Below are positions 12,267 to 24,227 of a DNA stretch of 64,000 bases, in pieces; within the stretch, counting starts at the first letter, position 1; each line of letters opens with the position of its first letter. A program made the translations under genes and the position numbers. Under the pieces are notes generated by a model. The model was not told where the DNA came from and did not search any database. It saw only the letters and a list, made by a program, of their open reading frames with translations. This DNA is from Trichopria drosophilae (Eukaryota > Arthropoda > Insecta > Hymenoptera > Diapriidae): NCBI GenBank assembly GCA_030407085.1, contig CM059586.1, forward strand, positions 104,669,501 through 104,733,500, given 5' to 3'.

Positions 12267-12479
12267 TTTCAACCATACTAGTTAGAGGTATAATTATCTG
12301 ATTATATGTGTCGCATAAACAATGAACACGTTCCACAAATATAAACAGAACACAATTAAAAAAACAAAATAAAAAAATAAAAGAACTTACTGTTTAGATA
12401 CAGATACCTCCTCGTGGTAAGGGTCGAGTAATGTCAAGTTTTTGACGTAAAAAACGTTTATATCTGCAACTAGCGGCCC

Positions 12480-12800
12480 CAGAAATCCTTTAGTGACCAT
12501 TTGTAACAAAATCCGTTAATGTTTTAAAAATGTTGTCCGACATATCGGCTCCGCCATTTTGAATTTTGGAAATCTGACACCATATTTGTAATCAGTGACC
12601 CCAAAAACCTTTTGTGACTATTTTTATGAAAATCTGTTAACATTGTAGCAATGTCATCCGCCATATTGGATCCGCCATTATCAATTATGATAATCTGATT
12701 TCATATTGGTAATCAGCGACTAGAAAAAAATAAATTTGCGATTATTGAGTAATTTGGGCGCCATTTTGTAATTTTGAATATTTTGCATTCCCGGCTGATA
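12480..12800. repeat. Degenerate ~120-bp tandem repeat with paired CCGCCAT cores
   Basis: Two to three imperfect units follow one another. Each contains a CCGCCAT-type doublet (12537/12551 and 12658/12672), then TTTTGAATTTT, AATCTGA, TCATATT/CATATTTGTAATCAG and GTGACCCCAAAAACC-like words. The same unit recurs at 13730-14110, 30090-30370, 34690-34780, 35131-35280 and, very worn, at 58970-59160. Confidence 0.7.
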
Positions 12801-13256
12801 TCCGTTGCTGTTTCGGGGTGTAAATTGACATTTTATAAAAAAAATATTTTATAAATTAGATTATTACTTTTTTATTGTATTCTTTTTAAAATCTACGTAT
12901 TAGATTCATATTTAGAAAACTCATAACAGTTAAATGAAACGTTTATATACTTATATTACTATACTAATCAAGATTATTACGAGACATTTTTTTAGTTCAG
13001 ACAAGGATTATACAACATTTATAGATGAGCAAATTTTTAAAACTTCCGTCGTCTATATTGAATGCACCATTTTTAATAACAAAATTGCGATCCCAGAGTA
13101 GCCGAAACCAGCCCAAAAACTCCAAAGCATATTGTGTTTAAAGACTCCTTTCTGTGTAGAAAGTTTAAGATTAAAAAATAATCAGGATTTTTTTACCATA
13201 TTTGTCGCATTTAAAAGTTTTGCAATATTTTATTGGACAAAAGTTGCAAACTTAAC

Positions 13257-13725
13257 AGCTGGGGAATTTCACAGTAGGTGTCCAAAATGCGATAAAAAAT
13301 AAAATTGTTAGAATTAACTGTACTTGACCTATAAGGAGTTTTTGGGTCGTTTATCATGAATTTCAAGTCACATTTTGAAAATTCAAAATGGTGGTTTCAA
13401 TATGGCGAACAACATCATAATTCGAATCATTTTGCTGGTAATTAATCATTCCGGGTATCTTGGAATCGCTGACGCATCTTATGTTACCGCTGGAATGTTG
13501 AAAATGGCGCCAATTTATTTTTTGTAGGTTTACCGTATATACCGCGTGGAATAGCTTTGTGGCCTGAAAACAATGACACTCATGGTCGGCCATTTGAGGA
13601 ATAAAAACTCTCGTGTTTATTTATAGAATAACTAAAGCAAAGTTGTGTATATATCTAAAATTTCGTCGATTCCTCACCTGCCAATCTTTATTTTTAGTTT
13701 TTAAAATATCAGAACATTAGCCCAA
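13257..13725. repeat. Reverse-oriented relative of the paired-core repeat, otherwise unassigned
   Basis: At 13388/13402 a doublet ATGGTGG...ATGGCG appears on the + strand with the same 14-bp offset as elsewhere but in opposite orientation. A further ATGGCGCC word lies near 13505. The 76-codon frame 13363-13593 (-) reads through this repeat and is not considered a gene. Confidence 0.4.
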
Positions 13726-13729
13726 CTTT

Positions 13730-14110
13730 TGCGATTTACCATCCGCAACATTGTTCGATTTTAAAAAAATTTGCCCGCCATATTGGACTCGCCATTTTAA
13801 ATTTTAAAATCAGACATCATTTTCATAATCAGCAACCTTGAAAACCTTCGACTAACAAGTTTCAGGGAAAATAGTTCGATTTTTTAAAAGTTTGTCGGCC
13901 ATAGTAAATCCGCCATTTTGAAATTTCGAAATTTATCGTGAGAAGCGATGCCAAAAACAGCTAAGTAACACGTTTCAAGCAGAATGGTTAGACTTTTCAA
14001 AAACGTATCTGCCATATTGGATCAGCCATTTTGAACTTTCAAAATCTGACGCCAGATTCGTAATCAGTACCCCCAAAAAACATCAAGTAACAAATTTCAA
14101 ACGGTTTCAT
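13730..14110. repeat. Degenerate tandem array of ~120-bp units
   Basis: Three consecutive units are spaced about 117-123 bp apart, judged from their CGCCAT-type doublets at 13776/13790, 13896/13910 and about 14012/14026. Between doublets each unit has variants of TTTTGAATTTT-AAAATCTGACATCAGATTCGTAATCAG, a CCCCAAAAACC-like stretch, AGTAACAAGTTTCAAGC, and a T-rich spacer. There is no coding function. Confidence 0.75.
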
Positions 14111-15494
14111 AAGCTTGATATGCATAAATTTATTTTGACAACGTCATAAAATACGACGAAGATTTAAAAAAAATTGTGATAACTATCACTTTTAAGGACA
14201 TATATTTTTATTTGATATAGTTATTATTAAAATAGTTAGACTGTCTAGAAATGGATTAAAATTTAAAATAATACTTTCTTTTTTTGGATTCTTTTTGAAG
14301 AGGAAATAATTGGTAAGTACTAAAGAGTATATTTACTATCATTTTATATATTTCATTTCTTTTTTTGGTAATAGTAGAATTATTTTTGTATTTGTCATAA
14401 TAGTTTATTTGGTTTTAATCTTTCATGATATAAATTATTCAATTTCGCTTCTGTAGGGAAGATCATAAAGGTATTGACAAATTATTTCTTATTTCTATTA
14501 TATTAGTCACAAAAGAACTTATAACAAATGGTAACTTATAATAAATTCCAGGAATTGTTAATCTAATTTATATCATGACAAAGATCTTCATCATCTCCAG
14601 TCGAGGGGTTAATTGTATCATTGTTCATTTAACAGTTTAATCTTTCTGCGTATCCAGTTTGAAAATTAAAAATGAAAAAATTGAAAAATTAAAAAAAATA
14701 TAAAAATTGTAAACAAGAAATCTTTCATTTATGGAAATTCTAAATTTGAAAGCATTTTCCTGCGCAAAGATTTAACAATTGTGTCAAACAGTTTATAACG
14801 TTAATTGCTAGAACAATTATTCCTTGCGAGTTATTGTTTTAGTTTAAATTTGCGTTGAGTAATACACCGACGTTCGAATTTTATGAATCTGGTACACTCG
14901 GCCTCTTGAATATTGAAGTCGAACGGAAAAGAATGTGGGAAGGTTACAAGGCGGAAAACCACGAGTGCTAAAGACGTTTGTCTTCGCTCGGATAGTAAAG
15001 AAGTCAGATAAACCCGAGGCGTTCACGGTATAAAAACGCAGTTGAAACCAGTTTGTAAAATAACCAGACATAGTTCTCAATAAAAAACATGTATCGACGT
15101 CGAACGACTTAATTGATGCGATTTTGTGGTATCTTGAAGCATAATATAAGTCACGTTTATCAAAATTACACTTTTTATGGACTTCCAACAGTGAAAAAGT
15201 TTTCTCGTAGGTTTTGTGGATTTATGAATGGTAGTTCTTCAGCAAATAAAAAGAAATATTTTTTTATAACCGAAATGAAAAATGTGGTTGGATGAAAATA
15301 ATTTAAATTAGATGTACTATTAACCTAGTAATGGGAGTTGTAACCTAATATTTATGTTTTGAAGTGTTTATTGGGGAGAAAAAATATTCACAAAATATAA
15401 AACACACGAAATTTTGTTGAGTGTCGGCAGTGCGACACTGTGAGGCACAAAAGTTTGTGAAATTTATAAATTAAGAATTATGCATTTCAGGGAC
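14111..15494. other. Mostly featureless; possible TATA-containing promoter near 15030
   Basis: AT-rich sequence to about 14840, then a less AT-rich stretch to 15120 with an overlapping 114-codon minus-strand frame (14844-15188) that I do not recognise. A good TATA word (CGGTATAAAAACGC, TATAAAA at 15029-15035, + strand) sits upstream of a short frame whose first true ATG is at 15116 (59 codons). No signal peptide, splice donor or family resemblance supports a gene there. Confidence 0.3.
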
Positions 15495-17370
15495 TTAACC
15501 CTTTTGTCCGAAATTTGGACAGAACTTTCAACGCTGTAATTTTTGTTCCAAACGTCGTTAGAAAACATTGAAATAAATCAAAATAGATAGATTTGGACCT
15601 CCTCTTTCAAATGCCGTGGTCAGAATCAGCCGGAAACTTCAAAGAAAAAAGTTATGATCATTTTTTTGAAAAAAATCCTGTTTCCTCGCAGGAATCGCGT
15701 TTTTGACATAGAAAACGGCAATGCTGACCATTTCAAAAGAACTAATCGCGTCTTTTTGCTCAGCCCTTACTTCTCCCGTGGGTTTTTTTCAAAAATAAAA
15801 TGGCGGCTTCAATATGGCGTGTGCAAGTTGTCATTTTGCATTTTGTGGCACAAATATCGAGTATTTGACCATGTAACGGTTGAACTCACGGATAATTGGG
15901 ATGAAAAAGTAATTATTATCGTTTGCGAATACCTAACCTCATCATGATTCATTTATAACCTCAAATTAGTTATATACAATGGACTTTTTTTTCTAATTTT
16001 CGACGTTTCCTTATTACTTACGTGTGAAATTGAAAATGTCCAGATACGATTGTGACTTCTCAATAATCGGTTTACAACCTAAAAATTGAGTATAGGAAGA
16101 CAATTATATGCACATTCCTACCTGGTATATGGCGGTTGTATCATATCAGAATAAACTTCGCTGTAAGTGACACCACAAAGAAAGTATAAAAAAGCCTTTG
16201 GAGACCCACTGTATCAAAAACGAAGATTTAAAACGATATTGTTCTGGTGACAAGTGTGAAAAACGAACATATTATTGTTTAGAATGTAAAAAAATTTTAG
16301 AGAGGTACGCTTCAAATCATTTCATAAAGTTACATAGATTTACCTTACTACTATTGACTTGATTTACCCTTGTCATTTCTTTGAAAAATCCAATATAAAA
16401 AATGTTATCAAAAAAAAAGAATAAACAAAAGTTATTAAAAAACGAAAAAAATATAAACAAAATATAAAAAGTACTAAAAAATAGTAAAAAAATGACTCTC
16501 CGAATAGCGTTTACTTCTCGTGGTAAGAGTCGGACAACGGCAAAATATGTATTGACGCCTAAACAACGTGATGTAAATCGTGAATTAGTTGTGCGTGGGT
16601 AATGTATTAAATTTATCATCAGGAATAAACAACTTTGAAATTAGGCATTGGAAGATCGATGTATTTACTACGATATTCACGTTTATTAAATCTACAAACG
16701 TCATAGTATCAGGTAGCAATGCGCACATTATGTGCTGCACTCCATTTTTAGGTTATAAACCAATCAATGATAGGACAAATTCGCATGTAGCAATTTTCAA
16801 TTTCTGACGTACGTAATGATACGAAAAAGTCAAAAATTGAGTGAAAATCAACCAAAAAATCGATAAAATCCCATTGTATATAACTAATTTGAGGTTATGA
16901 ATGAATCGTGATGAGATTAGATATTCGCAAACGATAATAATTACTTTTTAATCCCAGTTCTCCATGAGTTCAACCGTTACACGGTCAAATACTCGATATT
17001 TGTGCCACAAAATGCAAAATGACAACTTGCAGACGCCATTTCGTTTTTTGAAAAAATTCCCACGGGAGAAGAAAGGGCTGAGCAAAAAGATGCGATTAGT
17101 ATCTTTTTAAATGGTCAGCATTGTCCTTTTTCATGTTAAAAAATGCGATTCCTGTGAAGAAACGTAAAAAAAATCAGGATTTTTTTCAAAAAAATAATCA
17201 TAACTTTTTTCTATGAAATTGCCGGCTGATTTTGACCACGGCATTTGAAAGATCAGGTCCAAATCTATTAATTTTGACTTATTTTAATGTTTTCTAACGA
17301 CGATTGGAACAAAAATTACAGCGTTGAACGTTCTATCCAAATTCCAGACATTTCGGATGAAACGGGTTAA
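15495..17370 (+). mobile_element. piggyBac-like element, TTAA-flanked, with ~550-bp inverted arms
   Basis: The ends read TTAA-CCCTTTTGTCCGAAAT (15495) and, inverted, TTAA-CCCGTTTCATCCGAAAT (ending 17370). TTAA target sites with CCC...GGG ends are the hallmark of the piggyBac superfamily. The arms are long inverted repeats: about 15495-16045 and about 16785-17370, sharing blocks such as ACGCTGTAATTTTTGTTCC, TCAGCCGGCAA-like words, TTTGCTCAGCCCTT, GTGGCACAAATATCGAGTAT and TTGAACTCA. The left arm has the doublet ATGGCGG...ATGGCG at 15800/15814. The central ~740 bp carries the transposase remnant at 16171-16362. Frames 15654-15947 and 16317-16619 are arm sequence, not genes. Confidence 0.75.
16171..16362 (+). 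pseudogene. Remnant of piggyBac-type transposase C-terminal Cys-rich domain
   Basis: An open segment of 63 sense codons runs between stops at 16168-16170 and 16360-16362. It contains KRYCSGDKCEKRTYYCLECK starting at 16231, followed by a basic stretch with HFIKLH. The pattern C-x4-C-x3-R-T-Y-Y-C-x2-C fits the cross-brace Cys-rich domain that closes piggyBac transposases, which binds the terminal inverted repeats. The expected trailing Cys/His ligands are partly replaced (YASNHF, KLH). Only the C-terminal tip survives; the DDD catalytic region is absent. Its place inside a TTAA-bounded inverted-repeat element on the same strand supports the call. A second, more worn copy is at 12021-12266. Confidence 0.55.
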
Positions 17371-17493
17371 TGCGATGACTAGTGTACTCTCGTTTTAACT
17401 TTATCTATTAAAGCTAATCCATTTCAAACTATATACAAGAACTAAAAATTAAATTTATAGAATTTGATGACCTTGCTATTACAATTAAGTTAG

Positions 17494-17506
17494 CCCCCCC
17501 CCCCCC
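17494..17506 (+). repeat. Homopolymer C run
   Basis: Thirteen consecutive C residues, exceptional in such AT-rich DNA. Length may be unreliable because homopolymers are prone to sequencing error. Confidence 0.9.
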
Positions 17507-17689
17507 ATGTGTGAAAACCTTAACCGAAGTGCTTCAGTTGTACTTGCACTAATCCAAAATCTTTGACATCATTCGATTCTGTAATCTGGGTAAACCTCGA
17601 AAAAACGGACTCCTCAAAAATCTAACATTAAAAAACTCGACATTTTAACACCAGATATATAGGAACGTATCGATATCTGACCAAGATTT

Positions 17690-20290
17690 TGTCAAATTGC
17701 CTGGTTTTTGAATGTCTGGTATTTAACGTATCATGTTTTTAATTGTCTGGCTTTTAAAATGTCTGGTTTTTAAAGGGGCGTATTTTTAATTGCCTGTTTT
17801 TTTAATGTCTTGTTTTTAAAGTCTCGGACTTTCAATCAGTGATACCATTTTACGGAAATCGCTCAAAATGGAAAGTCTGGTATTTCGTGTCGGGTTTATA
17901 GTTGTATTTTGTCGGGTTTTTGAATGTCGTGATTTTTTAATGTCGCGGTTTTTGAGAATGTCTGATTTTTTAATGTCTCGGTTTTTGAGAATGTCTGATT
18001 TCTTAATTAGCAGTTTCAAAATATCGGATTTTTTAAATGTCGAGCATTGAACTGGCTAGTTTCTGAATGTTTGGTTAGTAATTGCATGATTCTGGAAGAC
18101 ATGACTCTTAAAGTGTCTAGTTTTTAATGTATAAGGATTTGAATTGTTTAGTTTTTAAATTCCTGGTTTTTAATTGTCGGGATTTTTAATGTTGAGTTTT
18201 AAAATTTCGAGTTTCTAATTTACATGTTTTTGAATATAAGTATTTTGAATGGCCGGAATTTGAGTTGTCAGGGTTTTAAATGCCTGGTATTTAACATATC
18301 GCGTTTTTAATTGTCTGTTTTCTGAATGTTTGTTTTTTATCTGGTCAGGTTTTTAATTGTCTTGTGTTTGAATGTCTGGTTCGCAATTGCATAGTTCTTG
18401 AAGGCCTGATTCTTAATGTGTCTAGTTTTTAATGTATAAGGCTTTGAATTGTCTAGTTTTTAAATTCCTGGTTTTTAATTGTCGGGGTTTTTAATGTTGA
18501 GTTTTAAAGTTTCGAGTTTCTAATTGACATGTTTTTGAATATAAGTATTTTGAATGGCCGGAATTTGAGTTGTCAGGGTTTTAAATGCCTGGAATTTAAC
18601 ATGTCGCGTTTTCAATTGTGTGTTTTCTGAATGTTTGTTTTTTATCTTGTCAGGTTTTTCATTGTCTGGGTTTTAAAGTATTAGGCGTTGAATTGTCTAG
18701 TTTCGACATGTCTGAGTTCTAATTGTTTTGTTTTTCGATATCTGAATTTGAAAGTATAGGTATTTTTACAAGTCGAGATTTTTAATATTAAGTTTTAAAG
18801 TATCGAGTTTGTAATTGACTGGTGTTCGAAGATTTGGGTTTTGATTTTGTTTGATTTGGGTATGAATGTTCGGATTGTCAGTTGTATGGTTTTTAATTGT
18901 CTTGTTTTTGAATGTCCGGATTTGAAAGTATAGGTACTTTTAATTGCCGGGATTTTGATTGTCTGGTATCACTGATTCAAAGCCGGTGACTTTAAATTAA
19001 AATCCCGGGGTTTTTAATTGTCTGGTATTTATAGTGAAGGGTTTATAATTGTCTGGTTTTTCAGTGTCGTGGCTTTTGAAAAGTCGGATGTTTTAGTTGT
19101 CTGTTTATAATTGACAGGTTTTTTAATATTTGAGTTCTTGAGTGTCCGGAATTTGAATTGTCGGTCTTTTGAATGTCTGGTATTTAACGTGTCGTATTTT
19201 TTAATTGTCTGGTTTCTGAATGTTTATTTTTTAGCTTGCCCGGTTTTGAATTGTTCTGTTTTTTTAAAGTATCAGGCTTCGAATTATACAGTTTTTGCTA
19301 TGACTGGTTTGTTTAATTGTCTGGTATATGAATGTCTGGATTTTAGAGTGTAGGGTTTTTTAATTGTCCGTATTTTTAATGTGGTGGTATGAATGTTCAT
19401 GGTTAAACTACATTCCAAAAGAGACATTTTAAGAATCGTATAAACAAAACATTCGGGGTCTTTAATTGTTTAGTTTTTGAATGTCTGGTTTTTAAAGTAT
19501 CGGGTTTTGAATAAATGCATTAGGACTATTTTTGTCAAAAGTGAGACAATTATAAATACATTAGAATTAGAAAATGTTCACCGTCCGAAACCGGTCTAAA
19601 CTGGCAACACTGCATTGAATTGCCTAGTTTCTATGCTTTTTTTGCTTTGTTTGGTTTTTAATTACCTGATTTTTTAGTAATTAAGGTTTAAAGTGTCTTT
19701 TTGTTTAAGTGTCGAAATTGAATTGTGTAGTTTTTAAAGTATGTTATATATTTATATATATATAATATAATAAGTTAAAGCCTGATACTTTTGTATGTCT
19801 GTTTTTTAATTTTCGGTGTTTTTTATATTCTTGTGTTTGAATGTTTGAATTTTAAAATGTAGGTATGTATCATTTTTGAGGTTTTGAATTTTGTAATCTG
19901 AGTTTCTAATTGCATGGTTATTGAAAACCTGGCTTTTAAAATGTCTGGTTTTTTAAGTATCAGGTCTTAAATTATTTAGTATTTTAATAGTCTGGTTTTT
20001 GAATCTCTGAATTTTAAAATGTAGGTATTAAATTGTCAGGGTTTTAAAAGTCTTGGTTTTTGTATGTCCGGGTTGTGAGTTGTTTGGTTTTTTAAAGTTT
20101 GGTATTTAATGTTTCGCGTTTCGAATGGCCTTTTTTTTTAATGGCGGGTCATTTGAGGTTTCGGGGTTTTGAATGTTGGATTTATATAGGTGTCAGTTTT
20201 TGAATGACGGGGTTTTTAAACTGTCGGATTTTTGAAATAACGAATATTAAATGATCGGGTTTTTGAGGATTTTGGTTTTGGGTATGTAGA
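17690..20290 (+). repeat. 2.6-kb minisatellite, ~16-bp degenerate unit
   Basis: Units of about 15-17 bp approximating GTTTTTAATTGTCTG follow each other almost without interruption. The + strand is strongly T+G rich and poor in C. Local higher-order copies exist: a 33-bp doublet at about 17931-18002, and a ~305-bp duplication at 18076-18670. Brief non-repeat interruptions lie at about 19385-19455 and 19515-19615. Frames at 17816-18019, 17868-18050 and 19111-19353 read through the array and are artefacts. A short outlying stretch of the same kind of unit lies at about 21710-21830. Confidence 0.9.
18076..18670 (+). repeat. ~305-bp higher-order tandem duplication within the minisatellite
   Basis: The segment starting near 18083 (TGCATGATTCTGGAAG) recurs at 18388 (TGCATAGTTCTTGAAG). 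The two copies then run in parallel through shared blocks such as GTGTCTAGTTTTTAATGTAT, TGAATATAAGTATTTTGAAT and ATGGCCGGAATTTGAGTTGT. They are much more alike than neighbouring 16-bp units are, so this is a recent segmental duplication on top of an older array. Confidence 0.85.
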
Positions 20291-23200
20291 GGTTTCGAGG
20301 TGCTTCCGGAATATGTAATATGGGGATTGGAGAATTATATCTGTCTCTCATTTAATATTTGCTATTAAATATTAAAAAGGCATTCCATCTTCACCCTTGA
20401 GAGTTTATGAGGCCTCCTCATAAAATGGGGCGAGCAGAGTTAACGGAAACAAAATAATGTAGAAGTGCCTCAAGGTGTAATCAAATATGATAAGACCCTA
20501 CTTTTATTGTTGCTTTTGTATATAAATGGGTTGCTAATACCCTGGTGGAAGTTGATAAGGAATCAATCTCATTGTTTAAAAAACAAATGTTTCGAGTTTT
20601 ACAAAAATATAGCGCAGTTTTTTTCCCATTACATTTAAACATTTTTCAAAAATGCGTGTCACCACAAAAAAATAGAAATCATTTTTGGTTCAAAAGAAGT
20701 TTAGGTCATTTAGAAATTAGCAAATGTTTTCACCGTAAAAAATAAGCTTTTGTATTACAAATAATTTTGTTAAGTGAATTCATCAAGATATTTATTGTTA
20801 ACTTTAAGGAATAATTCACTATCATTTTCAAAATATTTATGAAACGTACGAAACAAACTAAACTCCTGATTTATTTAATTCTCTGCTGATATTGTTTACG
20901 ATTCCATATATTTACAATAGTAAAAACAAATCATAATTAACAGAGTTTACTATTCATCAAGTTTGTCATTTGTATAGATAAGCGTAGTAAAAATTATTGC
21001 AGTTTGAGCATGGGATTATCCACATCAATTACTCATCGCTTAAACTATTCGATTCCGTTGCTCGAAACTCGTTTTCTACCAAAGTCTATAAATAACACGT
21101 AACATTTAATTCCTATCAAACCATTAGTAGAAACCGACTATTAGATTTATGCCTGTCTTCTTCTATCACCTATCTTTACACTTTTCTTTAATCTTTCATC
21201 TTTCCTTCATTTATCATTCTTCGTCCTTTCCTACTTTTTATTCGCTTATTTTTATCTACTATCTTCGATCTGCTGTTTTCTTAAGTGTAACGTAATTTAC
21301 ATAATGTTAAGGCAAATAATTTGATAATCAGTTTGTTTACTTTGTTATACTTATATTTTTACTTCGCTGACGGAATCTTCGATAATTGCAAAATTTTTTT
21401 CATTTTAATACCGAAATCAGGTCAGATAAATACCGAAGAATAATTGATCTGCATTAAGATAAAAAAGTGTTTCAGTGCGATGATGACTTATTAATAATAC
21501 ACAAATCGTAAGTTTGAAATATATTTTTTAATCTTGTGCTGCTCAGGACCTGTTGTGGACATTTTAAAGATGTTAAAATGATGATTAACATTCTGATGGT
21601 CCTGCTGTTGAAACAATATTTCTTATATCTAAGTAAAGGTCACTATGTAAACCGAAATATTTATTTTTAATAACGTAATAAAGTAAAAACACCGATATTT
21701 AAAAAAATGACTGTCCGCTTTTTGATTGTCGGTTTTTTCACTTGTCGACTTTTTTATTTTTCGTTATTCGGACCTGCACCCATTTTTTGAAGCATCGGTT
21801 TTTTGAGTGTCCATTTTCAACCCGCGCCCAGAGGGTTGATGACGTTAATGACGTTTTAGATACATTCCATTTCCATTATTTATTTCAAAAAAATGTTGGT
21901 TACAATCGATATAAACTGAAGGAAGCGATGCGTTCTTTAGGCGTTTTATGATGACTTTTCAATCAAATATACAAGTTTTTTTTTCTACCAATAACTGTTT
22001 ATTGGGCAAACAACAAATTTCAAATGAATCAAGGCAAATTTTATATTTCTATATAATGTAATATATAGTATTTCAAAAATTTATTTCAATTTTTAGATGG
22101 AAAATACTAGTAGTTAATAAGAATTTTATTTTTACACGTACGCAACAGAGTGTGGAAAAAATTTCTCATTTTCTAAAGTTGTTTTTGTTTTTAATTTTTT
22201 TAATTCTATAAAACTATTTTAATATTTAATTGCAATTTCAATATCGATTGACCTTGCATTATTTACATACAAAAATTTCTAAAATAATTTGAAAGTCTAT
22301 AAAAATGTTGATCGTTTCATGAATGTTAAGGAAATCAATTTTAAATTTCTGATCAATTTTATTATCTAAAAGTATGCGCATTCTGGATCCTATTCCATTT
22401 TTGTTATTGCAACATATCAAAATTGAATCAAATTCTGTTATTTTGCATTAAAATACTTTTAAAAGTAGTAACTACCGGAGCTTCTTAAAAAATTATAATT
22501 TTTTACATCGAAGCATCTCATCAAATGATTTGAACATCAATATTATGCTTTACTTTCCTGTCACTGTACTACACAGAGCGAAAAATGGATTCTTGGGACT
22601 AGAAAAACGTGGTTTTAATATATAATAATATTAAAATTAAAAACCAGAAAAGTGTTCAATTCAGGTTATTGCAAAATTTACTATTTTTACAATGTCAAGG
22701 GATTATTTTCCTTCAACCAATTTTATTACATACATTTTGCTAGTCAGGAATACTGAGAGTGACTATTTACAAATACTCCTTCCCAATATTAGCCGATAAC
22801 GTCTTTTCCTATTCTAACTCCCCTATCCCTTAAAATATTAGCTAAATTTTCCCTGCCAGAACGTACATGTAGTAAGAGGATTACAAAATTGCGCATGTAC
22901 AACACTGCCAATGGTGGGAGGAATCACGAACCTGTGTCGAGGGGAAAGGCTAATATAGAGAAGAAGATCGTGAGATAATGTTTGGAGGAACTACTGCAAC
23001 TATAAAACTGCTGATTTGAGGTTATGTACACTGTGCATATGTTAGTAAACGGAGTGATATCATTCTCTTCTTTACCACAGAAATATAGTTAATGTAAATG
23101 TTTTGTAGTGCAAAGTTTTAGTATTATGAAATGGTTCCATTAACTATATTGTTTCTTTATGTGTAAACAACACAAAAAATACTACTCGATAGTTATCTAT

Positions 23201-23988
23201 ATAATAACTACGACAAAATGTAGCAAAGTAAGTTCTTCATTGTTAAATGAAAAATGTAGTTGAAAAGTTGCGAGTGAATAAATTATTTCAGCGACCTTAA
23301 ACCTGGAGGAAATGTAAATAATAATTTTGTAATCATGTGAAGTACAGCCGGCTTATTAATACTTCTTTACTTCAAATAAATATTCTTTTAGAGTGAGAGA
23401 TTCTACACTATAATATTAAGTTATCTTAAGACATTTCGAGTGGGAAATGTTGCACATTCTCTATTTGATTATTACTTTTAAATTCAACACCTTTCTATTA
23501 AATTACGGCTTCATTCGCAATGTTTACTGAACTTTGATCTACTGACAACCTTATAAAGGCATATTTTGAAAATTTATAACTGTAATCATAAGATGTAAGC
23601 GTTTTTCGCAAAAATTTAAAACAAGAGTTAATCTACTTGTAGTTAGTAAACTACTTTAAGAAATGATACGTTACTTACTTACGTTAATCATACATTTTTA
23701 GGAAATTTTGTACTGTTTTGTATTTTATGGTTCAATAACTATTGAAGTAATGGATTTATCTTTGTATTTTATTTAAATTCACTCATTTAGGAGATTTAGA
23801 GAGTGGTCCGATACCGATCGTCTATGTAAATAAGTAATAATCTTTGCCCATGGCATAAAAAATAAAATTAACTAAAAGATAACTCCTTTTCGGATTACAC
23901 AAAAACCATTTTTTTGTGAGTTTAAAGCTGTTACAATATACAAGAGTATAAGTAATCATATAGATCCACGCATGTTTCAGGAATGAAA
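20291..23988. other. No gene seen; short outlier of minisatellite at 21710-21830
   Basis: Unique-looking AT-rich DNA. About 21710-21830 has five or six GTC-GGTTTTTT type units like those of the 17.7-20.3 kb array. The frames 20545-20745 and 21742-21951 lack any recognisable product. A mildly GC-richer patch at about 22855-22960 is unassigned. Confidence 0.5.
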
Positions 23989-24227
23989 TTCAGTAATCTC
24001 GATATATTTACCTACTCGGTACCTCGTCTCCCCCTCCTGTCTCGTTATATTTAATAATAACTTAGTCGTGTTACGTTTCTTGAAGTCACAGCAGGCCCTT
24101 CCTGAGGCCCCAGCCAGCAAGATGGGGAAAAAGAGTGCGGCGACAGGCAAATATAACGAGACGGGACCGGGTAAATATGCTGGGACGGAAATATAGCGAG
24201 ACGTAAATATACCGTGACTCTACTGTA
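23989..24227. mobile_element. Short CAGTA-ended inverted-repeat element (MITE-like), copy 1
   Basis: The right end, read inward, is TACAGTAGAGTCACGGTATA; the left end is a worn version (TTCAGTAATCTCGATATATT). Inside, the right half has the iterated words GACAGGCAAATATAACGAGA, GGGTAAATATGC and GGACGGAAATATAGCGAGAC. The element at 34168-34401 has the same plan and shared words. Such CAGT-(A/G)-AGTCCCG ends flanked by TA fit pogo/Tigger-type non-autonomous elements; the superfamily is inferred. Confidence 0.75.

Larger units (their letters stand above)
11440..13256 (+). mobile_element. Decayed piggyBac-like element (relic)
   Basis: TTAA occurs at 11440-11443 and 13253-13256, and the adjoining ends are loosely inverted (TTAAC-TTTTCAA against TTAAG-TTTGCAA). 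The best support is colinearity with the clearer element at 15495-17370. In both, a remnant with YCS-xx-KCE-x-RT lies about 750 bp from the left TTAA (755 and 742) and about 1.1 kb from the right TTAA (1061 and 1133). A shared CTCGTGGTAAG block follows at 12411 and 16517. The right half contains degenerate paired-CCGCCAT units at about 12480-12800. The ends are very worn, so exact boundaries are tentative. Confidence 0.45.

Noticed and set aside
12480..14110. Regularly spaced ~120-bp repeats considered as a CRISPR-like array
   Set aside because: Units are degenerate along their whole length with no conserved short repeat plus unique spacer pattern, and the context is eukaryotic.
14844..15188. 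114-codon minus-strand frame
   Set aside because: No signal peptide, domain or splice context; only mildly reduced AT content in the region.
15029..15295. TATA box plus short frame as a possible gene
   Set aside because: The start codon at 15116 gives a 59-residue product without signal peptide or family match; a TATA word alone is expected by chance in AT-rich DNA.
17816..18050. Repetitive peptides (KKSDILKNRDI repeats) on both strands
   Set aside because: They are direct translations of the 15-33-bp minisatellite units and are open on both strands for that reason.
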